In this document: positions 1 through 7,830 of the stretch, piece after piece
Position numbering within the stretch: position 1 is the first letter of the stretch
How the letters are laid out: every line of letters begins with the position of its first letter
From: Phycisphaera sp.
Lineage (GTDB): Bacteria > Planctomycetota > Phycisphaerae > Phycisphaerales > Zrk34
Length of the DNA: 64,000 nucleotides
Assembly: GCA_016125285.1 (NCBI GenBank)
Contig: WGMA01000042.1
Location: forward strand, 1-64,000
Direction: 5' to 3'
Made by a program: the position numbers and the translations under genes
Notes under the pieces: generated by a model
The model's database searches: none
Seen by the model: only the letters and a program-made list of their open reading frames with translations
Told to the model about the DNA's origin: nothing

Positions 1-2119
1 ACTTGACCGCGCCGCGGTGGTCCTGCTCGCGGACGCCGAAGTCGATGTAGCCGCGGAACTGCACGCCCAGCGTGTTGAAGTCCGCGTCGGTCTTCTCGAC
101 GGTGGGCCGGTCCACGCCGTTGAGGAAGGCGATCTCGATCGCCGGCAGCCGGTTGGCGTCGGCCAGCAGATACCACGCCTTGCTCGAGGAGCCGGTGAAG
201 CTGGCGTTGGCCAGGTACACCGAGCTGACGACCTCGAACTTGCCGACGTGCGGATTGGTCGACGGCTTGGGCTTGTTGGCGGTGGTCGTCTCGTTGACCA
301 GCAGCGACTTCATCAGCTGCTCGGCCGGGACCTTCAGCGCGGTGGGCACCAGCAGGATGCTGGCCGGGATGCCCAGCGGGCGGCCGTTGGGCTTGGTCTG
401 CTCGCCGAACATCACCTCGGCGGCAGTCAGGCCATCGATGTTCAGCGCCGTGTCCACGCCCTCGGCGTAGTTCTTGTGGTCGGCGTGGAAGAAGGTCTTG
501 CCGTCCGACTGCACGGGGTTCTTGAGCCACAGGCTCCACACGGCGTCGGCGATCGCCTCGGCCGCGCCCATGCCGATCTGGCGCGGGATGTCCGTGAACG
601 CGCCCATGTCATCGTTGATGATCATCTGGCGGGTCAGGGCGAACATGATGCCGTGCGTGTCGGCCTTCTGCCCGAACTTCTGCTCGTCGAGCTTGCCGTG
701 CTTGAGTTCGCCGTCCGCGCCAACCTGCTCGAACTTGAACGAGCCGGTCATGCGGTAGCGGCTGTGCTCCTTGAAGTCGTTGACGCTGGCGATCTTGGCG
801 ATGCTCCGCCAGGCGTCCTCGATGTAGGAGTAGCCCTCGAGCAGCATCTTGTTGGCGACGTTGCTCAGGATGCCCGGCAGCGACGTGGTGCTGAACGCCG
901 CCTGCAGCCAGCCGGTGGCGTCGCGCCGGTAGCGCGGCAGCTGCTGGCCGTAGGCCAGCTCGCAGAACTCCTGGATGCCCACACCCCGGAGTTTGTCGGC
1001 GGCTTCGAGGACGGGCTCGTCAAACGCGGCCTCGATGCGCGACATCGGCATCCCGCTGGCCATCAGCGCCACGGCCTCGAAGACCTGCGGGGTAGCGTTG
1101 CGCGGACGCGATGCCGAGGCGGGCACCTGTGGCCGCGAGGCGCGCAGGATGTGCAGTTCGGTCTTGGTCACATCCCAGCCTTCCTCGATGGCCTTGGCCT
1201 CGATGTCGGGGTACTTACCCGAGCACAGCTTCTGGATCGCCTCGACGCGGCGCGTCTCGGCGGCCAGGCGCTGGCGCATCTGCGTCACCGGGTCGCCCCC
1301 GGCCCCGGCCCCGCCCCCGACCCCCGAAGCGTCGGCCGACGCGTTGATGGTGGAGGGAGTCGGGGCCGTCGCAGCCGGCGACGCGGACATCTTCGTCTTG
1401 GGCGTGTTCGGATTCGGCGCATCGATGTCGCCTCCGGCGTCGTCGGGCGTGTCGACGTTCGCGGCCTGGACGTCCGTGTCCTGCGCCGCGGTGTCGGTGT
1501 TCACGTCAGAGGCGGTTGAGGTGGTCGTGTCGTGTCCGTCCATTGGATGAGACTCCTTCCGGGAATTCCGGGGGCGGGGGTTGTTGGCGGCGATGCGGGC
1601 GCTGGAGTTGGTGTCCGCGCCGCTGTCGACGAATGAGATTTCCTTGAGTAGCGCCCGGCGCACCACGTGCAGCGGGCCGTTGAACGTCCTGCCGTTGACG
1701 GTCACCTGCTGACCGTTGGGGACGAACTCGGCGTCGATGACCGAAGCGCCGATGCTCGCCTGCCAGGGGAAGCCGTTGGCCGCGGACTTGGACACGTCCC
1801 GTGCCCACGATGTGTCGCGGCTGACCAGGCCCTCGGCGACGACAGCGCCGTTCTCGATCGCTACGCGCTGCGTATGGCCGACGCCTTGACGCGGGTTGTG
1901 ATCGAGCCGGACGGGGATGTCCTGGCGATCAATGGCCAGCCCTTCGAGGTCGACGACGACCGGGTGCGGGAAGCCGCTGATCCGCATCACGCCGCCCGTG
2001 TAGGCGACCATGTGGAACACCGGCGTCTTCTTCTCCGCGTCGCCCGCCGCCTCGATGGTCAGCGGGCACTGGAACGTCAGGAAGTCAGGCTGCTTGTCGT
2101 GTGTCTGCGGGTTCGACAT
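1..2119 (-). CDS. Prohead protease / major capsid protein fusion (3' end cut by window)
   Basis: One uninterrupted minus-strand frame runs from ATG 2119 to the window edge, at least 706 codons. Residues 1 to about 170 look like an HK97-type prohead protease. They hold a histidine in LDHNPRQGVGH and a WQASIGA segment whose serine is the likely nucleophile. About 190-280 is a low-complexity Thr/Asp/Ala/Gly linker. The rest resembles a phage major capsid protein (for example GYSYIEDAWRSIAKI). A second ATG at 1543, preceded by AAGGAG, lies in the same frame, so a separate capsid polypeptide could also be made. Such fusions are known in phages; the protein would normally cleave itself during head assembly. 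It overlaps the portal frame upstream by 35 bases. Confidence 0.85.
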   Translation of the reverse strand, partial: MSNPQTHDKQPDFLTFQCPLTIEAAGDAEKKTPVFHMVAYTGGVMRISGFPHPVVVDLEGLAIDRQDIPVRLDHNPRQGVGHTQRVAIENGAVVAEGLVSRDTSWARDVSKSAANGFPWQASIGASVIDAEFVPNGQQVTVNGRTFNGPLHVVRRALLKEISFVDSGADTNSSARIAANNPRPRNSRKESHPMDGHDTTTSTASDVNTDTAAQDTDVQAANVDTPDDAGGDIDAPNPNTPKTKMSASPAATAPTPSTINASADASGVGGGAGAGGDPVTQMRQRLAAETRRVEAIQKLCSGKYPDIEAKAIEEGWDVTKTELHILRASRPQVPASASRPRNATPQVFEAVALMASGMPMSRIEAAFDEPVLEAADKLRGVGIQEFCELAYGQQLPRYRRDATGWLQAAFSTTSLPGILSNVANKMLLEGYSYIEDAWRSIAKIASVNDFKEHSRYRMTGSFKFEQVGADGELKHGKLDEQKFGQKADTHGIMFALTRQMIINDDMGAFTDIPRQIGMGAAEAIADAVWSLWLKNPVQSDGKTFFHADHKNYAEGVDTALNIDGLTAAEVMFGEQTKPNGRPLGIPASILLVPTALKVPAEQLMKSLLVNETTTANKPKPSTNPHVGKFEVVSSVYLANASFTGSSSKAWYLLADANRLPAIEIAFLNGVDRPTVEKTDADFNTLGVQFRGYIDFGVREQDHRGAVK

Positions 2120-3257
2120 CCGTGTCGGACTCCTCGTCATTGCCGTCTGCGTTGGACGGCGCGGGTTGAGGTGGCGATTGCGTTACGGTCAGGCCGAGTT
2201 CCTTCATCAGCACCAGTTCCTTGGCTCGCTGGCGAAGTTCGACCTCCCAGTCCTTGCCCTGGCGGGCGTATTCGGCGGCGAGCGTGGTGGTGTTGCTCGT
2301 GAGGCGCGTGGCCTGAGCGCTGGCTTCCTTCGCCGGGTCGACGTGCTCGGTGCCGTCGAAGAACCACTGGTGGGGAATGGTGTCGTCAGGAGTTCGCAGA
2401 AACGCGAACTCGGGCAGAAGCATCGCCTCTTCGATCCAGGCGGCGAAGATGCGGTCGAGCACGACTTCGGCCAGGTGCGCCTGCTCGACGCGGATCGACT
2501 TGAAGTACGTCTGGTGATCCAACCGGCCGGAGGCGTAGTTGTAGCCGGCGCTGTTGCCGGCCGCGACGTTGAACGGAAGGTTCAGACAACGCGCGATCTC
2601 GTTGAGAATCTCGCGCTTGAATTCCGCGTAACTCGTGGTCGGCTGCTGCGCCTCGATCTGGCCGAGCCGCCAGCCGTCGGGCAGCACTGTGGCCATGCGC
2701 TTCTCGAGCTCGACCACGTCCATCGGGTCCAGCGGCTGCGCCTCACCGTTGGCCGGGGCGTCGGTGAAGAGCACCGCCGCGAAGTCCGCCGCCGTCTCCG
2801 CCGCCGCGATCACCGCCAGCGTGTAGCGCCGCAGCTGCGCGAACAGCGGCAGCGCCGGCGTGATCTCCGGCACGCCCCGATGCTGGCCAGGCCGGTCAGC
2901 GCGGAACCAGTGGATCACCGAATCGGCAGGCACAATATCGAACTGGTTCCGCCACGCCGACAGGTCGCCGGGGTGCTGACGCAGGATCGTGTATGTCCGC
3001 GGGTTGCCGAAGGGGTCGAGCGTGACGCCGTCGACCTCATTCACGATTGGTAGGAACGACGTGATGGGCGACGCGACACGGTCGGCCTCGACCAACTGCA
3101 CGTCGAGCATCACGGGCGAGTCGATCAGTGGATTCATCGTCAGCACAGCGATCGCTTCGCCGTCGGTCGACTTGGCCAAGCGCGCACGCGTGTGACGCCG
3201 TGGTTGCTCGGACGGGTGTAGACGACGTGAAAGTGTCGACAGCCACAGCCGCGACAT
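2085..3257 (-). pseudogene. Phage portal protein, lambda type, N-terminus missing
   Basis: The protein matches the lambda-type portal family from about residue 27 on. It has the DGEAIAVLT and LVEADRVASP segments, the VIHWFRADRPGQHRGVPEI loop and the C-terminal RLDHQTYFKSIRVEQAHLAEVVLDRIFAAW helix region. Family members have a further 130-180 residues before the DGEA segment, and these are absent here. The first 26 codons instead read, in another frame, through the small zinc-ribbon gene. The junction is near 3190-3205. The portal is the dodecameric DNA channel of the capsid and its N-terminal part is needed for the ring, so this copy is probably non-functional. An assembly collapse is the alternative explanation. 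A restart at ATG 3137 is possible but would not restore the missing part. Confidence 0.75.
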
Positions 3258-3313
3258 TCGAACCCCACCGGCGCCCCGGCCTCCGCGTCGTGCTTGTCGG
3301 TAAGATCGGTCAT
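3140..3313 (-). pseudogene. Small zinc-ribbon protein, 3' half lost
   Basis: This is a 57-codon frame starting at ATG 3313, overlapping the terminase stop by four bases (ATGA). Residues 17-31 carry a first zinc knuckle (FECRGCGCRHFHVVYTR). Small phage zinc-ribbon proteins of this type normally continue with an arginine-rich strand and a second CxxC knuckle. Here the frame leaves the family immediately after VVYTR and runs on in a frame that overlaps portal coding sequence. The missing second knuckle and the missing portal N-terminus sit at one junction, so a single deletion explains both. It would normally be a small DNA-binding or regulatory protein. Its exact role is unknown. Confidence 0.6.
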
Positions 3314-5643
3314 CGCCGGCCCCCTTGGAGCATCGAGAGCTTCAAACGCACACGGCGCGGTTCGGGTTTGGAGTCGGTTCCGAACAGCACACTGCCCTGC
3401 ATACTCGCCGAAACGGCACAGCCGACGAGGCAGTCGAGCCAGTGGTTGTCCAAGCCGGGCTTGCGGAGTTTCCACTCGTCCAACTGCCGGCCGCGCCCCT
3501 CGGTCCGAACGCGGTACTCGGCGGTCAGGTGTTCTGACACGAGGCGGTGATCTCCGGCAGGTGCATCCGGAGCAAACAGAGAGAGGCACCCGGGGTCGCC
3601 CATCGGCACCGCCAGACGCGCATGCACAAAACTCTTCCAGTAGTTGGTGTCGATCAGCACATGGCGCACCGCTCGATTCCGAGGGCCGTGGACGTTGGGC
3701 ACGCGCCAGTGCAGGCCGGTGCGGTCACCTCTCTTGGGCTTGTAGTCGGAGAACGGAATGCTTGATGCACCGACATAGCGACCGTGACTGGGCATGACGA
3801 TCGCCGCGTGCTCCGTCTGGCGACAGAATTGGTACACCACATCGGTCGAGTTGCCCCAGTTCGCGTCAACGAGACAACGATCCACCGCCATTTGCGCGCC
3901 ATCATCGCGGCGGTACTTGCGCCCCAGGCGGTCAGTGGTCAGCGCCTCCAGTCCCGCATAGATCGCGCCTTCCTGACCGGTGCCTTTGTGGGCGCCGGCC
4001 AGCGTGCGCTTTGCGTCGCGGAGCGTGAAATACGCCCGCTTCTGGTCGGGGTACGCCCCGTAGTCCAGCACGTAGCCGGTAAAGTCTTCTTCCCAGCCGC
4101 ACAGCATCCAGAAAAGCACGTTCCCCTGTACGTCGATGAACATGGTCAGGTGGTTCACGCCCACGGGCACCTCACCGCGCTTCATGCCGTTGGTCTTGGC
4201 GGCGATGGTCCCCGCATCGAGCACGTCACCGCCTTGGTCCGCTTCCGGCGGATCGTTCTGATACTCCGCCCAGAACGCCAATTCGCCGTGGTCGAGTTTG
4301 AGGTTCATCGCGTGCTGCAGCGCCGACAACTCATCGGGGTTATGGCGCTGCGGCCAGGCGACAACGGCGCCGGCGTCCATTTGTACGCGGTGCTGGCGGT
4401 AGAACTCGGTGGCGTCGGTGGTGCCGCGATCGGTGCGTTGTCCCTCGGCGCGAAGCTGCGCGTACTGCTGCCAGAGCTTCTCGTTCGTCGGGAACACATA
4501 GACCATCCGCGTGCGCTCGCCTTGCCACTGCGGATGTTTGTCGCGATTGAGGATGCGGTCGGCCATGTCGTCTGGTCTCACGACGGTGAGCGTCATCAGA
4601 CCGGCGATCTTGCGCCCCGGTCCGGCCAGACCGAGGATGGCGCCGGCGAGGATTTGTTCTCGCGTGGCGCACTGCGACGGCGAACGCGCGGATTCATCCG
4701 TCTGCGGGTCGTCGAGCAGCACCAGCGACGGGCGCACCGTTTTGCCGTCGGCGCGTTTGTGTTTCATGCCACGGATGCGCCCGGTGATCCCGGCGACCTT
4801 GATGATGCCCCCGCCCCCGGAAGAGCCTTCAATCGTCGGCAGCACGATCTCCTTGGCGGTCCAGCCCACATGCGTGCGCGCGCCGCAATAGAGCTGGCCG
4901 GCGGCGCGCTGGTGAATGCCCTCCAGCGCCCGGATCGGCCCGGTGACCTCCGCGAAGTCCTCGTCGAGCAGGTCGTTGTTCTCCAACTCGCTCTTGATCG
5001 AGTCGAGCATGTCGGCGGCGTGGTCCTCGTCGGAGCCGATCAGCGCAACGAAGTCGCGGTGCCCGTACAGCAGCGCCCACAGACATGCCGTCTCGCAGAG
5101 CGTGGTCTTGCCCGACCCGCGGGGCATGGCCATTGCGAATAGTCCGCCTTCGAGCACCGCCTGTTCGATCTTGTTGATGACCTTCAAGTGGTCCTGCGAC
5201 CATGCCAGGTGAAACGTCTGCGGGAAGTACTGGTCGCAGAACTCCCGGAATGAACGCCGGCAAGAATCGCGGCGTTCATGATTGACCGGCGGATGCACCC
5301 AGCCCTCGGCGGCGATGTCGCGCGACGACTCGGAGGCGGCGCGGCCGCGCGCGTTCACCGCCTCCTTGTGCTTCTGATAGTTCGCCTCGGTCCAACCCGG
5401 CTCGACCCCGGAGTCCGCCTCTCGCCGCGCGTGGAAAAGCCACGCCGCGTAGCGGGCCAGATCGATGCGTCGGCCGTCGCCGATCTTGTATGCGGCGCGG
5501 TTGAGGTGGCGGTAGACGACGTGCGGTTGAACCACCTCGCCCAGCGGGGTCGAGTTCAATAGACGCACGGCCTCGGCAACGCGCAGCTCTCGCGGATTGA
5601 CGCTCCGGGGATTCAATGGGCCTGCACCTCCCGCACCAGCCAC
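3310..5643 (-). CDS. Phage terminase large subunit
   Basis: This 777-residue protein is the ATP-driven DNA packaging motor and headful or site-specific nuclease. The Walker A motif MPRGSGKTTL lies near residues 173-182 and Walker B LVLLDDP near 305-311. The C-terminal nuclease half has acidic residues in MFIDVQGN and VDANWG, followed by the conserved WLDCLVGCAV helix. The first 60 residues form a small helical domain ending RIDLARYAAWL, which also occurs in the neighbouring small gene. It is longer than typical terminases because of this N-terminal extension. ATG 5643 lies 31 bases inside the upstream small gene, so translation is probably coupled. The downstream genes encode the zinc ribbon and portal, the usual head-gene order. 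Confidence 0.9.
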   Translation of the reverse strand: MAGAGGAGPLNPRSVNPRELRVAEAVRLLNSTPLGEVVQPHVVYRHLNRAAYKIGDGRRIDLARYAAWLFHARREADSGVEPGWTEANYQKHKEAVNARGRAASESSRDIAAEGWVHPPVNHERRDSCRRSFREFCDQYFPQTFHLAWSQDHLKVINKIEQAVLEGGLFAMAMPRGSGKTTLCETACLWALLYGHRDFVALIGSDEDHAADMLDSIKSELENNDLLDEDFAEVTGPIRALEGIHQRAAGQLYCGARTHVGWTAKEIVLPTIEGSSGGGGIIKVAGITGRIRGMKHKRADGKTVRPSLVLLDDPQTDESARSPSQCATREQILAGAILGLAGPGRKIAGLMTLTVVRPDDMADRILNRDKHPQWQGERTRMVYVFPTNEKLWQQYAQLRAEGQRTDRGTTDATEFYRQHRVQMDAGAVVAWPQRHNPDELSALQHAMNLKLDHGELAFWAEYQNDPPEADQGGDVLDAGTIAAKTNGMKRGEVPVGVNHLTMFIDVQGNVLFWMLCGWEEDFTGYVLDYGAYPDQKRAYFTLRDAKRTLAGAHKGTGQEGAIYAGLEALTTDRLGRKYRRDDGAQMAVDRCLVDANWGNSTDVVYQFCRQTEHAAIVMPSHGRYVGASSIPFSDYKPKRGDRTGLHWRVPNVHGPRNRAVRHVLIDTNYWKSFVHARLAVPMGDPGCLSLFAPDAPAGDHRLVSEHLTAEYRVRTEGRGRQLDEWKLRKPGLDNHWLDCLVGCAVSASMQGSVLFGTDSKPEPRRVRLKLSMLQGGRR

Positions 5644-5867
5644 GCGGCGTAATGAACCAGGTTGATGCGACCGCCGGCGCTTCCGGGGACGACGGGGGCG
5701 CCGGCGTCGATGTCCGCCTGGACCTGTTCGGGCGTGATCTTCTTTCCGCCCGCCGCCGAGAGCAGTCGTGACACTTCCTCAATGGACAGCGCCGCGGGGT
5801 TGACGGCCGTTTTGGCCTCGCCCCCCGGCGCTGCAGTCGCGGAATTCTGCGGGGCTTTCTCAGGCAT
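5613..5867 (-). CDS. Small packaging-associated protein, possible terminase small subunit
   Basis: This 84-residue protein is the first gene of the minus-strand head operon. ATG 5867 has an excellent GGAGGT seven bases upstream, which decides the start. The first 30 residues are Ala/Pro-rich. Residues 35-80 hold a helical segment (LSIEEVSRLL ... ITPEQVQADIDAGAP ... NLVHYAAWL) that closely parallels the N-terminus of the adjoining terminase. Position and size suggest a terminase small subunit or a terminase-docking protein. That function is inferred, not shown by a recognised motif. Confidence 0.7.
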   Translation of the reverse strand: MPEKAPQNSATAAPGGEAKTAVNPAALSIEEVSRLLSAAGGKKITPEQVQADIDAGAPVVPGSAGGRINLVHYAAWLVREVQAH

Positions 5868-5953
5868 GGCCGCAACCTCCGCACACATCGCCACATGCGC
5901 GATCCAGAAAGTTGCCCACATCGGCCAGATTCCGCTTGATGCGGGCGAAAACC

Positions 5954-5985
5954 TGTGGCTTCATGTGTGTGTAACGCAAGCCACA
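5954..5985. promoter_or_regulatory. Inverted repeat in the divergent promoter region of the head operon and the small-gene operon
   Basis: TGTGGCTT at 5954-5961 and AAGCCACA at 5978-5985 form a perfect 8-base inverted repeat with a 16-base spacer. It sits just before the AAGGAG of the gene at 6001, in the 133-base space between divergent transcription units. It could be an operator or a 5' RNA hairpin. No clear -10/-35 pair is visible. Confidence 0.4.
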
Positions 5986-6000
5986 ACAAGGAGATACGAC

Positions 6001-6270
6001 ATGCGAACCACGCGAATCGAACTCGAAGGCAGCGCCGGGCACGTCGCCATCGCCCGCGAGCGCGGCAGCACCACCATCCGCATCGACTCGATCACCCGCG
6101 AGCCCAAGCGCGGCCAGCAGGTCTGGAAGACCTGGGAACTGCCAGCCCGCGTCAGCGACGACGACCTCTTCAAGGTCGCGGAGGAAGTCCAGTACCGCTG
6201 CGACGGGGTGCGCGGCACCAACAGCATGGTCCATGACTTCTTCCGCGAGATGCAGCGGTTCCAAGACTGA
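6001..6270 (+). CDS. Small phage protein of unknown function
   Basis: This 89-residue protein has an AAGGAG ribosome site eight bases before ATG 6001. The N-terminal half is predicted beta-rich (RIELEGSAGHVAIARERGSTTIRIDSI), the C-terminal half helical (DDDLFKVAEEVQYR, VHDFFREMQRF). No family is recognised. It is the first of four tightly spaced small genes, each with its own strong AGGAG site. That arrangement is typical of early phage cargo genes expressed opposite to the head operon. Confidence 0.65.
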   Translation: MRTTRIELEGSAGHVAIARERGSTTIRIDSITREPKRGQQVWKTWELPARVSDDDLFKVAEEVQYRCDGVRGTNSMVHDFFREMQRFQD

Positions 6271-6303
6271 CCCCCGGAAGCCACCAACCACAAGGAGCAC
6301 GCC

Positions 6304-6510
6304 ATGACCGACGCGAACAACAAGCACCTGCCCGGCGGCACCAAGGTCCTCAACACCGACGACGGCGAGCCCGGCACGATCCTCAACGGGTTCACATGGA
6401 TTCCGCAGACCGGCGAGTGGACCGAGTACGAGGTCGAGACCGCCTACGGGATCGAGCGGTGGGAGCGCCGCAAGTTCATCGTGATGAGCGAGATCGAAAA
6501 CAGCGACTGA
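6304..6510 (+). CDS. Small phage protein of unknown function
   Basis: This 68-residue acidic protein follows its neighbour by 33 bases and has AAGGAG before ATG 6304. It contains a short beta-type segment, PGTILNGFTWIPQTGEWTEY, reminiscent of small barrel domains, and ends in charged residues. Nothing identifies its function. Confidence 0.6.
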   Translation: MTDANNKHLPGGTKVLNTDDGEPGTILNGFTWIPQTGEWTEYEVETAYGIERWERRKFIVMSEIENSD

Positions 6511-6543
6511 TACGAACGCCCCGCACCGCAACAGGAGCACGCC

Positions 6544-6762
6544 ATGACCAAGCACCCCCAGGGCCACGACGAAGCGGAACTCTTCGAACACATCCGCGAG
6601 CAGTTCAGCCCCGAGGCCGTCGCCGCGATCGCCGCCTGGCTTCAGCCAGCCAGCACCAACAACCCCGAGGTCGATCGGCAGATTCAATGGTTCATCGATC
6701 GCCTCGTCGAGATGCTCGGCACCGACCAATACAACGCACTGTGCAACGAGCTGGGACTGTGA
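6544..6762 (+). CDS. Small phage protein of unknown function
   Basis: This 72-residue, mainly helical acidic protein has AGGAG before ATG 6544. It contains FSPEAVAAIAAWLQP and RQIQWFIDRLVEMLG, which look like amphipathic helices. It belongs to the same small-gene cluster as its neighbours and has no recognised family. Confidence 0.6.
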   Translation: MTKHPQGHDEAELFEHIREQFSPEAVAAIAAWLQPASTNNPEVDRQIQWFIDRLVEMLGTDQYNALCNELGL

Positions 6763-6810
6763 GCCCGGCTCGTTTTCCATCCACCACTCCCTTTTCAAAG
6801 GAGCAGCATC

Positions 6811-7281
6811 ATGGCAACGAAGAAGAAAACCACGAAGAAGGCCGGCACCAAGGGCAGCGCCAAGGCCGCGAAACCGAAGCCCGCGTCCAAGGCGAAAGCC
6901 ACGCGCGCGCACGTCGCCGCTCAGGCCAAGGCCGACCAGGAGAACGCGCGGCTGCGCGACGAGCGGGCGGCCAGCGCTGACGGGATGACCGCCAGCGAGC
7001 GCGCGATGGCCCGCAGCGCATCGGCGGGCGTACCCAAGCCCAAGAAGCAGAAGAAGGCAAGCGGCCTCGATGCCGCCGCGCAGGTCCTCAAGGACGCCAA
7101 GCAGCCCATGCGGTGCAAAGACATTGTCGAGACGATGCTCGCCAAGGGGCTGTGGAAGACCGGCGGCAAGACCCCGCACGCCACGATCTACGCCGCGATC
7201 CTCCGCGAGATTCAGACGAAGGGGAAGGACGCGCGATTCAAGAAGACCGATCGCGGCCTGTTCACCTTTAGCGGTAAGTGA
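6811..7281 (+). CDS. HARE-type winged-helix protein with Lys/Ala-rich tail
   Basis: This 156-residue protein has AAAGGAG before the start. Residues 1-45 are a Lys/Ala/Thr-rich, histone-H1-like tail. Residues 45-80 are charged and helical. Residues 85-153 match the HARE winged-helix layout: LDAAAQVLKDAKQPMRCKDI, VETMLAKGLW, KTPHATIYAAILREI, then a final FKKTDRGLFTFSG strand. HARE domains are found in chromatin proteins, RNA polymerase delta and restriction systems, where they are thought to bind DNA. A basic tail plus a DNA-binding domain suggests a nucleoid-like or regulatory phage protein. The domain call is from fold pattern; the exact role is unknown. Confidence 0.75.
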   Translation: MATKKKTTKKAGTKGSAKAAKPKPASKAKATRAHVAAQAKADQENARLRDERAASADGMTASERAMARSASAGVPKPKKQKKASGLDAAAQVLKDAKQPMRCKDIVETMLAKGLWKTGGKTPHATIYAAILREIQTKGKDARFKKTDRGLFTFSGK

Positions 7282-7290
7282 GGTGGCGGC

Positions 7291-7662
7291 ATGCGAACGA
7301 ACCTCGCCAACCGTGACGTGCGCTTCTACATCGAGGACGGGTGCCTGGTGCGAACGGTCGTCGGCGATCACGCCGACGGCCGTTCGTACACCCACCGCTG
7401 CACCAAGGCGGTCTTCGAGACGGTCGCCCACGCGATCAGCGAAACCCCCGCGAGCGGGGAGGGCACCACGCTCACGCTCATCGCGCGCCAAGAGAACCTG
7501 CCCTACACGCAGGTGAACGTAGCGCTGGAGTTCCTCAAGGAGCGGTCGGTGGTCGACGTCCGGCACCGCCGGTGTTACCCGGCGACGAAGGACGTCTACC
7601 TCGACGCGATGGTCGAATTCCACGCTCTGGCACACGGAGGTGAAGAACCGCGCGTCGACTGA
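7291..7662 (+). CDS. Hypothetical phage protein, possible winged helix
   Basis: This 123-residue protein starts nine bases after the preceding stop, so the pair is probably co-transcribed. The N-terminal third is beta-rich (VRFYIEDGCLVRTVVGD). Residues 60-100 (TLTLIARQENLPYTQVNVALEFLKERSVVDVRHRRCY) read like a helix-turn-helix followed by a wing. A DNA-binding role is plausible but unproven. A strong terminator follows 25 bases after the stop. Confidence 0.6.
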   Translation: MRTNLANRDVRFYIEDGCLVRTVVGDHADGRSYTHRCTKAVFETVAHAISETPASGEGTTLTLIARQENLPYTQVNVALEFLKERSVVDVRHRRCYPATKDVYLDAMVEFHALAHGGEEPRVD

Positions 7663-7686
7663 CATCGATCGCCCTCCGCCGTGCCC

Positions 7687-7717
7687 ACCCCGGCCGTTGC
7701 AACGGTCGGGGTTTTCT
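7687..7717 (+). terminator. Rho-independent terminator of the small-gene operon
   Basis: A 12-base-pair stem with one G-T pair (ACCCCGGCCGTT against AACGGTCGGGGT) is followed by TTTTCTT. It ends the plus-strand cluster of five small genes and insulates the Fic gene downstream. Confidence 0.85.
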
Positions 7718-7748
7718 TCGGTGCAGACACAGGCCGCCAAGCCGCAAA

Positions 7749-7800
7749 GAAACGATCCCTTCCCAGCCGATTGGACTAAGAAACGATCGTTTGCTAGAGT
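7749..7800 (+). promoter_or_regulatory. Promoter with operator-like palindrome upstream of the Fic gene
   Basis: A likely -35 TTGGAC (7771-7776) and -10 TAGAGT (7795-7800) are 18 bases apart. Between them lies the perfect 12-base palindrome AAACGATCGTTT (7781-7792). A second half-site, GAAACGATC, is at 7749-7757, 31 bases (about three helical turns) upstream of the same string at 7780-7788. A palindrome between -35 and -10 is a classic repressor position. The Fic protein has a C-terminal winged-helix segment and may be the repressor; that is inference. Confidence 0.6.
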
Positions 7801-7830
7801 CTGGCTATCGGAAAGGAATGCTTCCTCACC

